NCBI GenBank assembly: GCA_039111535.1
Contig: JBCCIM010000013.1
Coordinates: 1 to 61,917, forward strand
Reading direction: 5' to 3'
DNA: 61,917 nt
Source of the DNA: Bacteroidota bacterium
Lineage (GTDB): Bacteria; Bacteroidota; Rhodothermia; Rhodothermales; JAHQVL01
Shown: one piece after another, positions 24,685 to 32,721 of the stretch
Numbering within the stretch: the stretch's first letter is position 1
How the letters are laid out: each line of letters opens with the position of its first letter
Made by a program: the position numbers and the translations under genes
The notes under the pieces: model-generated
What the model was told of the DNA's origin: nothing
Database searches by the model: none
The model's input: only the letters and a program-made list of their open reading frames with translations

Positions 24685-25530
24685 ATGTCACACGTCCGTG
24701 CCTTTAATCCGTTTGTTGTCCTGTCCTTCGGCCTCCTCATCGCAACAGGCTGCAATGCCTTTGAATTTATGCACGATGAAGAGAGCAACGATCCGGATGT
24801 CCTCCTCGATGATGCCCGTATTGCCATGCAAAACGGTGATCCCGAAAAAGCCGTCGATTTCCTCGAAAAAGCCCTGGAGAAGGCGCCTGAGAATCCAGAA
24901 ATCCGCATTGAACTGTCAGCTGCCCTCTTCCAGTCCAATGAAATTGATCTGCTGGTCATGAAAGACCTCGCAGAGTTCATTTCTGATGACCAAAATGCCA
25001 CCCATCTCGCCGGCGGCATAGCTTACAAATCGCCTCCTGCCTGCAACTTTCGGGATGAGGTTGATACCACAATACGGATCGACTTCGACATCGACCCGGC
25101 TTACCTGCTCTTGCTCGACAATGAAGAGGTGCTGCAACGTGCCGTAAGCTTGCTGTCCAGCACCCTGGAATCAGAAGCAGCGCAAGCGTTAACCGATCAC
25201 GTGCGGAGCAATGCACATCTCATGCGGGCAATTGCAAACATGGCGACCTCCATTATCGAAATCAAACAACAAGCCGACGCCGCCGAGGCGTCTTTACACC
25301 GGCTGCGCAGCGGCAATATCGGGTACTGTGCGGCTAATGATGCAGCCCTTGCACAACTCGAAACCTTTATCCTTTGCGAAAAGCTGCCTGTTATCGACGA
25401 GGCTGTTGCGGATCTGGTAAACCGACAGGCACTCTTTAGCACCGGCGAGAGCGAGCTTGCTGATGCTGTTGCCACCGCGCGCACAGAAATCAGCAGCGCC
25501 ATCACGCGCAGCTGCCAGGTTTCCGGCTGA
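24685..25530 (+). CDS. Lipoprotein with TPR segment
   Basis: A 281-residue lipoprotein. The hydrophobic N-terminus ends at IATGCNAF, so Cys23 is the likely lipidation site. Residues 35-75 form one or two TPR-like helical pairs (DPDVLLDDARIAMQNGDPEKAVDFLEKALEKAP is the visible unit). The C-terminal half is helical with four cysteines (ACNFRD, YCAAN, LCEKL, SCQVSG). No enzymatic motif. It lies 43 bp upstream of a beta-barrel gene on the same strand, suggesting an outer-membrane pair. Confidence 0.7.
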   Translation: MSHVRAFNPFVVLSFGLLIATGCNAFEFMHDEESNDPDVLLDDARIAMQNGDPEKAVDFLEKALEKAPENPEIRIELSAALFQSNEIDLLVMKDLAEFISDDQNATHLAGGIAYKSPPACNFRDEVDTTIRIDFDIDPAYLLLLDNEEVLQRAVSLLSSTLESEAAQALTDHVRSNAHLMRAIANMATSIIEIKQQADAAEASLHRLRSGNIGYCAANDAALAQLETFILCEKLPVIDEAVADLVNRQALFSTGESELADAVATARTEISSAITRSCQVSG

Positions 25531-25573
25531 TCCACCTCCCCATCTTTACGCCAACAATTTTGAGTACGTTTTT

Positions 25574-26782
25574 ATGAAACGTTTTACCCTCCTGCTCTCC
25601 CTCCTCCTGTGCCCGTTTTTGACGGCATCCGCACAACAGAAGCCGGCCACTACGCGCGCTTTTGCGCCAAACATAGGTGTCCTTGGTATGGGCAATGCTG
25701 TTGTCGCCCTGCCAACCCGAGGGAGCGCTTTCTTTTTCAACCCAGCACACGCAGCGCACGCCAAACGGCACATTACCTTTGTCGGCGTACAATTGGCTGC
25801 AAGCAGTACGCTGCCCGATCAGATCAGCTTTTTCAAAGATGACCTCCAGCCCGCTATCGATGAAGGCATCGACAACCTCGACAGCGAACGCCTCAACGCA
25901 CTTTATGACCAGACGCTAGCAATCGGACAAAAAGCTACACGCTTGAATATCACAGCACTCGCCCCTTCCGCAGGCTTTAAAGCCGGCCCGGTTGGGTTGG
26001 GGATTGGGTTCTTTGGCAATGCCAACGTTTCCTACCGCTTCCCGGATGGCGGCGGCGGCTTGCCCCTGGTACAAGTCACCGGGCTTGCAGACGCGATGGC
26101 CGTCGGCACGGCCGGCATTGACCTGTCTAAATTTGGGGTATCCGGCCTCACAGTCGGCCTCACAGCAAAGTACACAAAGCGTTACGCCACATTCAAAAAC
26201 AAACCACTCGATGCTATCAGCGATACAGAGCCCTTTGCGTTGCTCTCCGCTAACCGGGTGAGCGCTGATATTGGCTTCCTTTATAAATTGCCCCTCGTCA
26301 ACAAACTACCGGGTACGGTTAACGTCGGCCTTGCGTTGTACGATGTTGCGGGTTATCCTTTTTCGTTTACCCATGAAGGTGACCTGCAGGGTACCTCTGA
26401 TCCCGTCACGCTGGCACAAGACATTGAATTCGCCAACACGTTCTTTGCTGCTGAGCCTTCATTCAGACTTGGCGTCGGGTATACCCTGCCCAAAATACCT
26501 GGTGGGTTGCTGGACGAGACAGGCTTCACTATCGATTATGCCGGTGGCAAAGACTTGCCAACGGACCAGGCCTTTCTGGCCCATATCAGTATGGGTGCAT
26601 CCGTCCGGGTTAAAGTGTTATCTGCACGCGCCGGCCTCAACCAGGGCTACCCTACCGTTGGCGGCGGACTACACTTAGCTTTCTTTCATGTGGAGTATGC
26701 GTACTATGGCGTGGAAAATGGGCGGTACCCTGGCCAGTTGCCAAGTTGGCACCACGCTGCGCAGATTCGGTTTGGGCTGTAG
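25574..26782 (+). CDS. Outer-membrane beta-barrel protein (PorV/FadL-like)
   Basis: A 402-residue barrel. The signal peptide (LLLSLLLCPFLTASAQ) is followed by the PorV/FadL-like lead-in NIGVLGMGNAVVALPTRGSAFFFNPA, where the alternation of GxGNA and a conserved NPA is diagnostic. Strands such as GLGIGFFGNANVSYRF, GLTVGLTAKYTKRY and GTVNVGLALYDVAG follow, and the last strand ends AAQIRFGL, a typical barrel C-terminus. I chose the ATG at 25574 for the signal peptide; longer frames overlap the upstream gene. It may assist surface display or small-molecule passage. Confidence 0.8.
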   Translation: MKRFTLLLSLLLCPFLTASAQQKPATTRAFAPNIGVLGMGNAVVALPTRGSAFFFNPAHAAHAKRHITFVGVQLAASSTLPDQISFFKDDLQPAIDEGIDNLDSERLNALYDQTLAIGQKATRLNITALAPSAGFKAGPVGLGIGFFGNANVSYRFPDGGGGLPLVQVTGLADAMAVGTAGIDLSKFGVSGLTVGLTAKYTKRYATFKNKPLDAISDTEPFALLSANRVSADIGFLYKLPLVNKLPGTVNVGLALYDVAGYPFSFTHEGDLQGTSDPVTLAQDIEFANTFFAAEPSFRLGVGYTLPKIPGGLLDETGFTIDYAGGKDLPTDQAFLAHISMGASVRVKVLSARAGLNQGYPTVGGGLHLAFFHVEYAYYGVENGRYPGQLPSWHHAAQIRFGL

Positions 26783-26804
26783 GCACGCGCCTAACGTTTG
26801 CGGG

Positions 26805-26841
26805 ACACCCCCCGTCGATGCGGGCGCATCGACGGGGGTGT
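26805..26841. terminator. Strong hairpin, likely bidirectional terminator
   Basis: The arms 26805-26821 and 26826-26841 pair over 16 bp with one extra C and a GGGC loop. The hairpin lies between two convergent genes (barrel gene ending 26782, AIM24-like gene ending 26856). No T-run follows on either side, so it may act with Rho or as an mRNA 3'-end protector. Confidence 0.6.
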
Positions 26842-26855
26842 ATACGCGTCCTAAA

Positions 26856-27629
26856 CTAATCCCCACTAATCAACCCACCGATCAAACCGCCACCAATGCC
26901 GGCAACGCCTTTCCTCTCCCCCTGGTTACCGCCACCAAAGCTACCTGCGGCAATGATACGGCCGGCAAGTCGCGACAGCGGTAAGCTCTGCAAAAATACG
27001 GGACCAGGGCCGGTTAGTGTAGCCAGAAACAGTCCTTGTCCGCCAAACAGTGCATTTTTGAATCCGCGCACCATCTCGATGTCATAATCTACCGTTGGCG
27101 CAAAAGCGGCCAGGCAGCCTGTGTCTACTTTGAGCACTTCCCCCGGGCGGAGATCGCGTTTGACAATTGTGCCGCCGGCATGGATAAACGCAAGTCCATC
27201 TCCTTCTAGCCGCTGTAGAATAAACCCTTCCCCACCAAAGAAGCCGGCGCCCAGGCGCTTGGTAAATGCCATTTCAATTTCGATGCCGCGCGCGGCACAA
27301 AGAAAGGCGTCTTTCTGGCAGAGAAAGCTGCCGCCTACTTCAGATAGATCCAGGGGCACTATTTTGCCTGGGTATGGTGCGCTAAACGAAATCCTCGCTT
27401 TATCGCGCCCATTATGCAGAAACGTAGTAATGAAAAATGATTCTCCGGTAAACAGGCGTTTAAAGCCTCTGAACATGCCACCGTCGGTACCGGTCTGCAT
27501 TTCGATATCTGCATCCATATACATCATGGTGCCGGCTTCCGCGCGGACGCCTTCACCCGGGTCGAGCTCTATCTCGACCACCTGCATGTCATCACCGTAA
27601 ATCTTATAATCAATTACATCTGCTGCCAT
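26856..27629 (-). CDS. AIM24/TIGR00266 family protein
   Basis: A 257-residue beta-rich protein of the TIGR00266/AIM24 family. Key segments are [94 protein letters not shown] and [18 protein letters not shown]. These proteins form trimeric double-stranded beta-helices; a role in membrane or mitochondrial-type assembly is known only for eukaryotic relatives. A glycine-rich C-terminal tail follows. Monocistronic. Confidence 0.9.
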   Translation of the reverse strand: MAADVIDYKIYGDDMQVVEIELDPGEGVRAEAGTMMYMDADIEMQTGTDGGMFRGFKRLFTGESFFITTFLHNGRDKARISFSAPYPGKIVPLDLSEVGGSFLCQKDAFLCAARGIEIEMAFTKRLGAGFFGGEGFILQRLEGDGLAFIHAGGTIVKRDLRPGEVLKVDTGCLAAFAPTVDYDIEMVRGFKNALFGGQGLFLATLTGPGPVFLQSLPLSRLAGRIIAAGSFGGGNQGERKGVAGIGGGLIGGLISGD

Positions 27630-27698
27630 AGATATTCCATCCGTTTAGTTGAAACAGGGTTTACGTCCGCTCGCATTCAAACACCGCCAATCATAACA

Positions 27699-28001
27699 AT
27701 GCACCCAGATACACCTATCGAGGTACTTAAAAACCTTGGCCCCAAATCAGCAGAAATGCTGCGGAGCATTGACATCGACACGTTTGCGGCGCTAGAAAAG
27801 GCCGGCCCAGTGCTTGTCTACAAGATTTTGCAACACCGATTCAAAGGCGTAAATCTGCTCATGCTCTACGCTTTGTACGGCGCAGTGCACAACAAACACT
27901 GGAATAGCTTGTCACCAGCTGAGAAAGAAACATTGAAAGCGGCGGCTTCAGGACCACTGCAAATATCGCATCCCGAACCAGGCAACAGAACCGGCGACTA
28001 A
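27699..28001 (+). CDS. TfoX/Sxy C-terminal domain protein
   Basis: A 100-residue protein equal to the C-terminal TfoX/Sxy domain alone (LKNLGPKSAEMLRSIDIDTFAALEKAGPV, YKILQHRFKGVNLLMLYALYGAVHNKHWNSL). It contains a helix-hairpin-helix-like motif (NLGPKSAEML). The full Sxy regulator has an added N-terminal domain that is missing here, so a competence role is not implied. It converges with ppa, the stop codons being 1 bp apart. Confidence 0.85.
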   Translation: MHPDTPIEVLKNLGPKSAEMLRSIDIDTFAALEKAGPVLVYKILQHRFKGVNLLMLYALYGAVHNKHWNSLSPAEKETLKAAASGPLQISHPEPGNRTGD

Positions 28002-28002
28002 C

Positions 28003-28590
28003 CTAGCCCATCGATTCCAGCGCCTCTTGAACATCTTGTCCGTATTTTTCCTGATATAGTTTCATTGCCTTGGTAACAACAGCACGTGCTTTATCAGGGC
28101 CCAGGAAATTGTCCACTTTCACTTCCTTCTCTTCGAGTTTTTTGTAGTCTTCAAAGAAGCGCTTGACTTCCCGCAGCATATGCTCGGGTAGCTCCCATAT
28201 GTGGTAGAATCCGTTGAATGCCGGATCATTGAGGTGTACACAAATAATCTTTTCGTCCGCCTCTCCTTCGTCAAACATTTCCATCACACCAATCGGGCGA
28301 GCCGTCAGGATGCTCAGCGGTGCAACGGGCTCCTGCATAATAACCAACACATCAAGCGGATCGTTGTCATCGCCGAGGGTTTGCGGGATAAATCCGTAGT
28401 TGGCCGGATAGATCACAGAAGAGTATAGTACCCGGTCCACACGAATCAAGCCGGTCTGCTTGTCCAGTTCATACTTGATTTTGCCGCCGCGCGGGATTTC
28501 AATCACTGCCTGAAACGTCTCTGGCGCGTCTTCTCCGATCGGAACAGCGTGCCAGGCATGGGCGGTGCGCATTGGGATATGGGTATTCAT
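28003..28590 (-). CDS. ppa: Inorganic pyrophosphatase (family I)
   Basis: A 195-residue soluble pyrophosphatase that hydrolyses PPi to two phosphates and drives biosynthetic reactions. The family I active-site residues are present: the substrate-binding EIPRGGKIKYELDK, the signature DNDPLDVLV with three metal-binding aspartates, and the KIICV/FEDYKKLE region near the C-terminus. Length is slightly above the bacterial norm of about 175. Transcribed alone, with a 208-bp upstream gap that includes a TATAAT-like sequence on the minus strand. Confidence 0.93.
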   Translation of the reverse strand: MNTHIPMRTAHAWHAVPIGEDAPETFQAVIEIPRGGKIKYELDKQTGLIRVDRVLYSSVIYPANYGFIPQTLGDDNDPLDVLVIMQEPVAPLSILTARPIGVMEMFDEGEADEKIICVHLNDPAFNGFYHIWELPEHMLREVKRFFEDYKKLEEKEVKVDNFLGPDKARAVVTKAMKLYQEKYGQDVQEALESMG

Positions 28591-28798
28591 TTAATCAGGG
28601 TTTTATATCGGGCGCAAGGATCGCGCTTTTCTGCAATTATAAGGTCGGGCCCAGTAGCCGGTAGCATACTGACGCCCCTGGAAGAGCTTATTTTTTGTTC
28701 TTTACGTTCCTTTCGTTGCAGATGTTTGCGCTGCCTAAGTCTGAACCCGGATTCCGTTTAAAATTTAACGTACGTTGAACAATGATCTTTTGGCCCAG

Positions 28799-29764
28799 CT
28801 ATTCAACGGTCAAAAACTGAACGCTGAAGAGGCAATTGGCATCGGTCCATACGCGCCGTACCCGCAGGCCGGCTTCTTTTCCGATCGCAGCAAACTCCGC
28901 AAGGGTGTATTTATAAGAGTTTTCAGTATGTATCGTCTCTTCAGCATCAAAACTGAACTGCTTACCACCAATCGACACAATTTGCGAGGCCTCGCTCACC
29001 AGATGCATTTCAATCCGGCCGGCCTCCGCATTATACAAAGCGTGATGCCTGAACTGAGAGAGATCAAAGTCAGCCCCTAATGCTGCATTAATACGTTTGA
29101 GCAAATTCAGATTAAATGCGGCGGTAATGCCATGTGCGTCATTGTATGCCGCCTCAAGTATGGCTTTGTCTTTTTTCAGGTCTACCCCAATGAGCAAACC
29201 ACCTCCCTGATCACCCAGCGTTGATACCCGTTTGAGGAATGTAATGGCTTCTTCCGGCGTAAAATTGCCAATGGTGGATCCGGGGAAATATACGACACGA
29301 CGTGCAACATGTCGCTCGATCTCGGGCAACGTGAGCGCAGCAGAATAATCAGCGTGTAAAGGATGCACGTCGATATCGGGAAAGTCTTTTCTGAGCTGCG
29401 CAGCGCAGGCATAGAGGTAATCCCGCGAAATATCGATAGGTACGTAGCCGGCCAGGTTTTCGAGATGCTGCAACAATATGCGTGTTTTCAGGCTACTGCC
29501 GCTACCATACTCGATCAATAACGCTTCAGGACCTACATGGCGCACGATATCCGCCAGGTTGTCCTGCATGATTTTCATTTCCGTACGTGTCGGATAATAC
29601 TCCTCAAGGTCACAAATTTGATCAAACAGCTGCGACCCTTCCTCATCGTAAAAGTATTTTGAAGGCAACTGCTTTTGAGGCAGTGCAAGCCCGGTGAGTA
29701 CATCCGATAAAAAGGGGTCGTCGGCTTTAACCGCCGGGGACGAAGTAACGTCTAGGTTCGACAT
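28799..29764 (-). CDS. egtD: L-histidine N-alpha-methyltransferase (ergothioneine)
   Basis: A 321-residue SAM-dependent methyltransferase of the EgtD family, which trimethylates histidine to hercynine, the first step of ergothioneine synthesis. Diagnostic segments: LPSKYFYDEEGSQLFDQIC, LEEYYPTRTEMKIM, motif I LIEYGSGSSLKTRILL, YVPIDISRDYL, and YFPGSTIGNFTPEEA. I chose the ATG at 29764; a longer frame to 29836 adds 24 unconserved residues. It is 126 bp downstream of egtB on the same strand, so the two form the biosynthetic unit. Confidence 0.93.
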   Translation of the reverse strand: MSNLDVTSSPAVKADDPFLSDVLTGLALPQKQLPSKYFYDEEGSQLFDQICDLEEYYPTRTEMKIMQDNLADIVRHVGPEALLIEYGSGSSLKTRILLQHLENLAGYVPIDISRDYLYACAAQLRKDFPDIDVHPLHADYSAALTLPEIERHVARRVVYFPGSTIGNFTPEEAITFLKRVSTLGDQGGGLLIGVDLKKDKAILEAAYNDAHGITAAFNLNLLKRINAALGADFDLSQFRHHALYNAEAGRIEMHLVSEASQIVSIGGKQFSFDAEETIHTENSYKYTLAEFAAIGKEAGLRVRRVWTDANCLFSVQFLTVE

Positions 29765-29890
29765 GTATCTGGATTGGGTGGATACAAACTGTTGGTGATT
29801 CCCAAGAGCTAACGGACAAATTATATCTACTGGCACTGCAAGCTACATGCAGTGCCAGTAAAGAAAAGGAGCATACAACGGCAAGCCGGC

Positions 29891-31201
29891 TTATTTGGCC
29901 AGGCGAATGCCCATAAATTGCCAGCGCGACTCAGGAGGGAAGAAATTCCTGTAGGTTACGCGGGCATGGGATTGCGATGTGGCACAGGAGGCGCCTCGCA
30001 AGACAAATTGATTACACATAAATTTACCGTTGTACTCACCTAGTGCACCTTCAACGGGTTTATATCCTGGATAGGACGTGTACTGGCTCTGGGTCCACTG
30101 CCAGACTTCGCCGTACATTTGCTGTAAGCCGGCGTCTGGCGCGGCCACGCGCGGATGATAATAGCCGGCATCCACAAAATTCCCCTCAACAGGTAGCGAA
30201 GCTGCAGCAATCTCCCACTCCTGCTCGGTAGCGAGCCGCGCGCCATACCAACGTGCGTAGGCATCTGCCTCGAAGTAGCTGACGTGGCAAACAGGCTCAG
30301 CCAGGTTAACGGGCTGTAACCCGGAAAGCGTAAACATATACCAGCGGCCTTTTTTCTTCTCCCAGTACATGGGCGCCTGCCAATCTTCTTCCTGTACCGT
30401 CGCCCAACCAGCAGAAAGCCATAACTCGGGGCGTTCGTACCCGCCGGCTTCCATAAACTCGATATACTCGCCATTGGTCACCAAACGGGAGGCCAGGGCA
30501 AAATTCTGGATGTAGGTTTTGTGGCGGGGCAGTTCGTTGTCAAAAGAGAATCCGCCCCCTTTGTGCCCCACTTCTCGCACCCCTTCGTCAAAGTTAACCC
30601 ATGCGATTGGCGCTACCTCAGTTACAGGATCAGCCACATGGGACTGGTAGGCAGGGTAGAGTGGGTTGATAGAAAACACATGTTTGAGATCCGTCAACAT
30701 GAGCTCTTGATGCTGCTGCTCATGATGAATGCCAATTTCTACAAGCGGCTGGAGCACAGCAAACAGGTCGGCGCTGGCACCTTGTAGCAAGTCTACCATG
30801 TGCTCATCCACATGGGCACGGTATCCATAAACCTCTTTCACAGTAGGCCGCGAAAGCAAACCCCGACGCGCCCGGCAATGGCGCTCACCAGCCTGGACGT
30901 AATAGGAATTAAACAGGAAAGGAAACTGGCTGTGAAACAACCCATATTGCTGGAAATGCGGACGCAGGATAAACGTCTCAAAAAACCAGCTTGTATGCGC
31001 CAAATGCCACTTGGTAGGGCTAACGTCCGGCATAGATTGGATAACGTAATCTTCAGGGACAAGCGGCGAACAGAGCGCTTCGGAGAAATTACGTACACTT
31101 TGGAATCGACGGACCAAGTGGCTTCTATCGTCGTCATTCAAAGGCTCAGCAACAAGCACGTCAGCCGTTGTAGAGGGATGCGAATGGTCTTCAACCTGCA
31201 T
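29891..31201 (-). CDS. egtB: Ergothioneine biosynthesis protein EgtB
   Basis: A 436-residue non-haem iron enzyme that joins hercynine to a thiol donor (gamma-glutamylcysteine or cysteine) with oxygen. The N-terminal DinB-like domain carries the iron ligands: His66 in KWHLAHTSWFFE, and His160 and His164 in HHEQQHQELMLTD. The C-terminal sulfatase-modifying-factor (FGE) domain shows WVNFDEGVREVGH, VTNGEYIEFMEAGGY and GEVWQWTQSQYTSYPG, ending with RGASCATSQSHARVTYRNFFPP. The adjacent gene is egtD. Genes for EgtA, EgtC and EgtE are not in the window. Confidence 0.93.
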   Translation of the reverse strand: MQVEDHSHPSTTADVLVAEPLNDDDRSHLVRRFQSVRNFSEALCSPLVPEDYVIQSMPDVSPTKWHLAHTSWFFETFILRPHFQQYGLFHSQFPFLFNSYYVQAGERHCRARRGLLSRPTVKEVYGYRAHVDEHMVDLLQGASADLFAVLQPLVEIGIHHEQQHQELMLTDLKHVFSINPLYPAYQSHVADPVTEVAPIAWVNFDEGVREVGHKGGGFSFDNELPRHKTYIQNFALASRLVTNGEYIEFMEAGGYERPELWLSAGWATVQEEDWQAPMYWEKKKGRWYMFTLSGLQPVNLAEPVCHVSYFEADAYARWYGARLATEQEWEIAAASLPVEGNFVDAGYYHPRVAAPDAGLQQMYGEVWQWTQSQYTSYPGYKPVEGALGEYNGKFMCNQFVLRGASCATSQSHARVTYRNFFPPESRWQFMGIRLAK

Positions 31202-31514
31202 GAAAAAGAATCAGTAAGTGGCTTGGAGTATCCTGGCTTGATGTACACATGTTTAAAATATGTGTTCCGCCACACACGGGATATCCCGATTCCGGTGGCA
31301 GCATCTCAGGTAATGCTTTGAGTTGGATAGGCCGGCGTCAAAAACAACAATGCATTTGGGGCAGATCAGACTGGGCAAGCAGTGGGACGTTACCTACCCT
31401 TCAGACGCACTTGACGGGATTCTGTTACAAGAAAGGGCAGAAGTGATCAACACTCCTGCCCTTGAATGCCACAATGCCTTGGCAGTGCTGCAATTCAAAA
31501 ATCTTGACGGTTGC
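31202..31514. other. Intergenic region downstream of yegP
   Basis: This 313-bp gap lies between the yegP stop (31515) and the egtB start (31201), both on the minus strand. It contains the yegP terminator hairpin at 31435-31461. The remaining 230 bp should include the egtB promoter; I see no convincing consensus elements or gene. Confidence 0.55.
31428..31461 (-). terminator. Rho-independent terminator of yegP
   Basis: On the minus strand the sequence is GGGCAGGAGTG, a short loop, then CACTTCTGCCC followed by TTTCTTGT: an 11-bp stem with one G-U pair and a T-rich tail. It lies 54 bp beyond the yegP stop codon in the direction of transcription. Confidence 0.75.
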
Positions 31515-31847
31515 TTATTCAACCTCTACAACGCGAGACTCAGGGCCATTTTTCATGACTGATGCGATGCCTTTCTTCATTGAAGATTTGGAAGAATAGC
31601 TTTCGCTCTTGCCAATTACTTCTGAGTTTTTGGCTTTCAGCACGAAATACGGATTACCATTTTTGTCTTCCAACGCGTCGAACTGTCCTTCAGATACTGA
31701 GTTTTTGCGAACAGACTCGATGCCATTTTTGCAACCACGCTTGTCAGCATACATCTGGCTGGAAAGAATAATCTCTCCGTTGCCAGCTTTCAGGTTGAAA
31801 TAGAATTTGCCATTTTTCGCTTTTTTGATTTCAAATTTTCCAGGCAT
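31515..31847 (-). CDS. YegP family protein (two DUF1508 repeats)
   Basis: A 110-residue protein with two DUF1508 repeats, residues 3-48 (KFEIKKAKNGKFYFNLKAGNGEIILSS is the repeat core) and 54-100 (QFDALEDKNGNPYFVLKAKNSEVIG). Each repeat contains a strand-turn-strand plus a basic helix (GCKNGIESVRKN; SMKKGIASVMKN). YegP-type proteins are small, often highly expressed, and proposed to act in stress responses. It has its own terminator and a probable promoter at 31899-31907. Confidence 0.9.
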   Translation of the reverse strand: MPGKFEIKKAKNGKFYFNLKAGNGEIILSSQMYADKRGCKNGIESVRKNSVSEGQFDALEDKNGNPYFVLKAKNSEVIGKSESYSSKSSMKKGIASVMKNGPESRVVEVE

Positions 31848-32250
31848 AATGGTAATAAGTTTGAAAGTGAGTGTTTAAGCCTTTTTTGAGGCTGGTGCAA
31901 AAGATACCATTGCTCAGCCCAGGTCGGAAAAGCCATTTCCCGGTAAGCTACTACGATCCGAGCGGTACTGCAAGGACTTTTTTCAGGAATAGGATATTTT
32001 TTGCATCCCATTTGCAAGACATGGCAATTTTATTGCTACGTCGTCTGCTTGTTTATGCGAGGCCACAGTGAAGTTTTTCCCGATGCCCGCTTCAAAATAA
32101 CCTGCTGAATTGCAATGTTATTGTGTTATTTGCTTTTGATGCCCCTCAATCAATTTTGATACCATATACTACAGCACCCTACCAAAAAATGGAAACCAAG
32201 AACCCTGTAAAGATTTGAACCCTGTATCTCACTCAAGTACCTCGGGCGCA
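31848..32250. other. Intergenic region between divergent genes
   Basis: This 403-bp AT-rich gap lies between yegP (minus) and the PH-domain pair (plus). It holds the yegP promoter-like box and, on the plus strand near 32100-32150, AT-rich sequence that probably serves the PH-domain operon. No gene or stable RNA was seen. Confidence 0.5.
31899..31907 (-). promoter_or_regulatory. Candidate yegP promoter element
   Basis: On the minus strand the box reads TATCTTTTG, a near match to TAnnTTTG, about 52 bp ahead of the yegP start. A small hairpin (AGCCT-CAAAAA-AGGCT) follows in the leader. Position supports a promoter; the extra T lowers confidence. Confidence 0.35.
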
Positions 32251-32721
32251 ATGCGATCTCTTGAACCTGCAATTAAAACGATCTGGACCATCAAGTTTGC
32301 ATCCTTGCTGGGCAGCATGTTTCTCGCGGCCCTGCTGTACGAGGTATACGTCTATTTTTCCAGAGCAAGCTTCGCCCTGCCACCCGGCGTACTTACAGGT
32401 GCATTTCTGATCGTAGGCGTAGCAATTACGTTTTCGGTTCCGAGACTGAGCTATAAGTACTGGCGTTTTGATCTGCGGCAGGAAGAGCTGTACCTCGAAC
32501 GGGGCATCCTCAACAGGGTACGCACCATTGTACCTTTGCGCCGCATTCAGCACCTCGACGTATCCCAGAATATCCTCGAGCGAGAGTTCAATTTAAGTAA
32601 ACTGATTGTACATACCGCCGGCAGCAGAAGTAGCGATGTCGTTTTACCAGGCCTCCGGTTTGAAGAAGCAGAACAGCTGCGTGACGATGTAAAACGGTAT
32701 ATCCTGGAAGATGCCGTATGA
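32251..32721 (+). CDS. Bacterial PH-domain membrane protein (YdbS-like)
   Basis: A 156-residue protein with two N-terminal transmembrane segments (FASLLGSMFLAALLYEVYVY; GVLTGAFLIVGVAITFSV) and one bPH2 (DUF304) domain in the cytosol: YWRFDLRQEELYLERGILNRVRT, VPLRRIQHLDVSQNILEREF, LIVHTAG. ATG at 32251 chosen over a TTG 12 codons upstream. Its last 4 bases overlap the next gene. YdbS/YdbT-type proteins are membrane-associated and linked to envelope or antimicrobial resistance in Bacillus. Confidence 0.85.
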   Translation: MRSLEPAIKTIWTIKFASLLGSMFLAALLYEVYVYFSRASFALPPGVLTGAFLIVGVAITFSVPRLSYKYWRFDLRQEELYLERGILNRVRTIVPLRRIQHLDVSQNILEREFNLSKLIVHTAGSRSSDVVLPGLRFEEAEQLRDDVKRYILEDAV

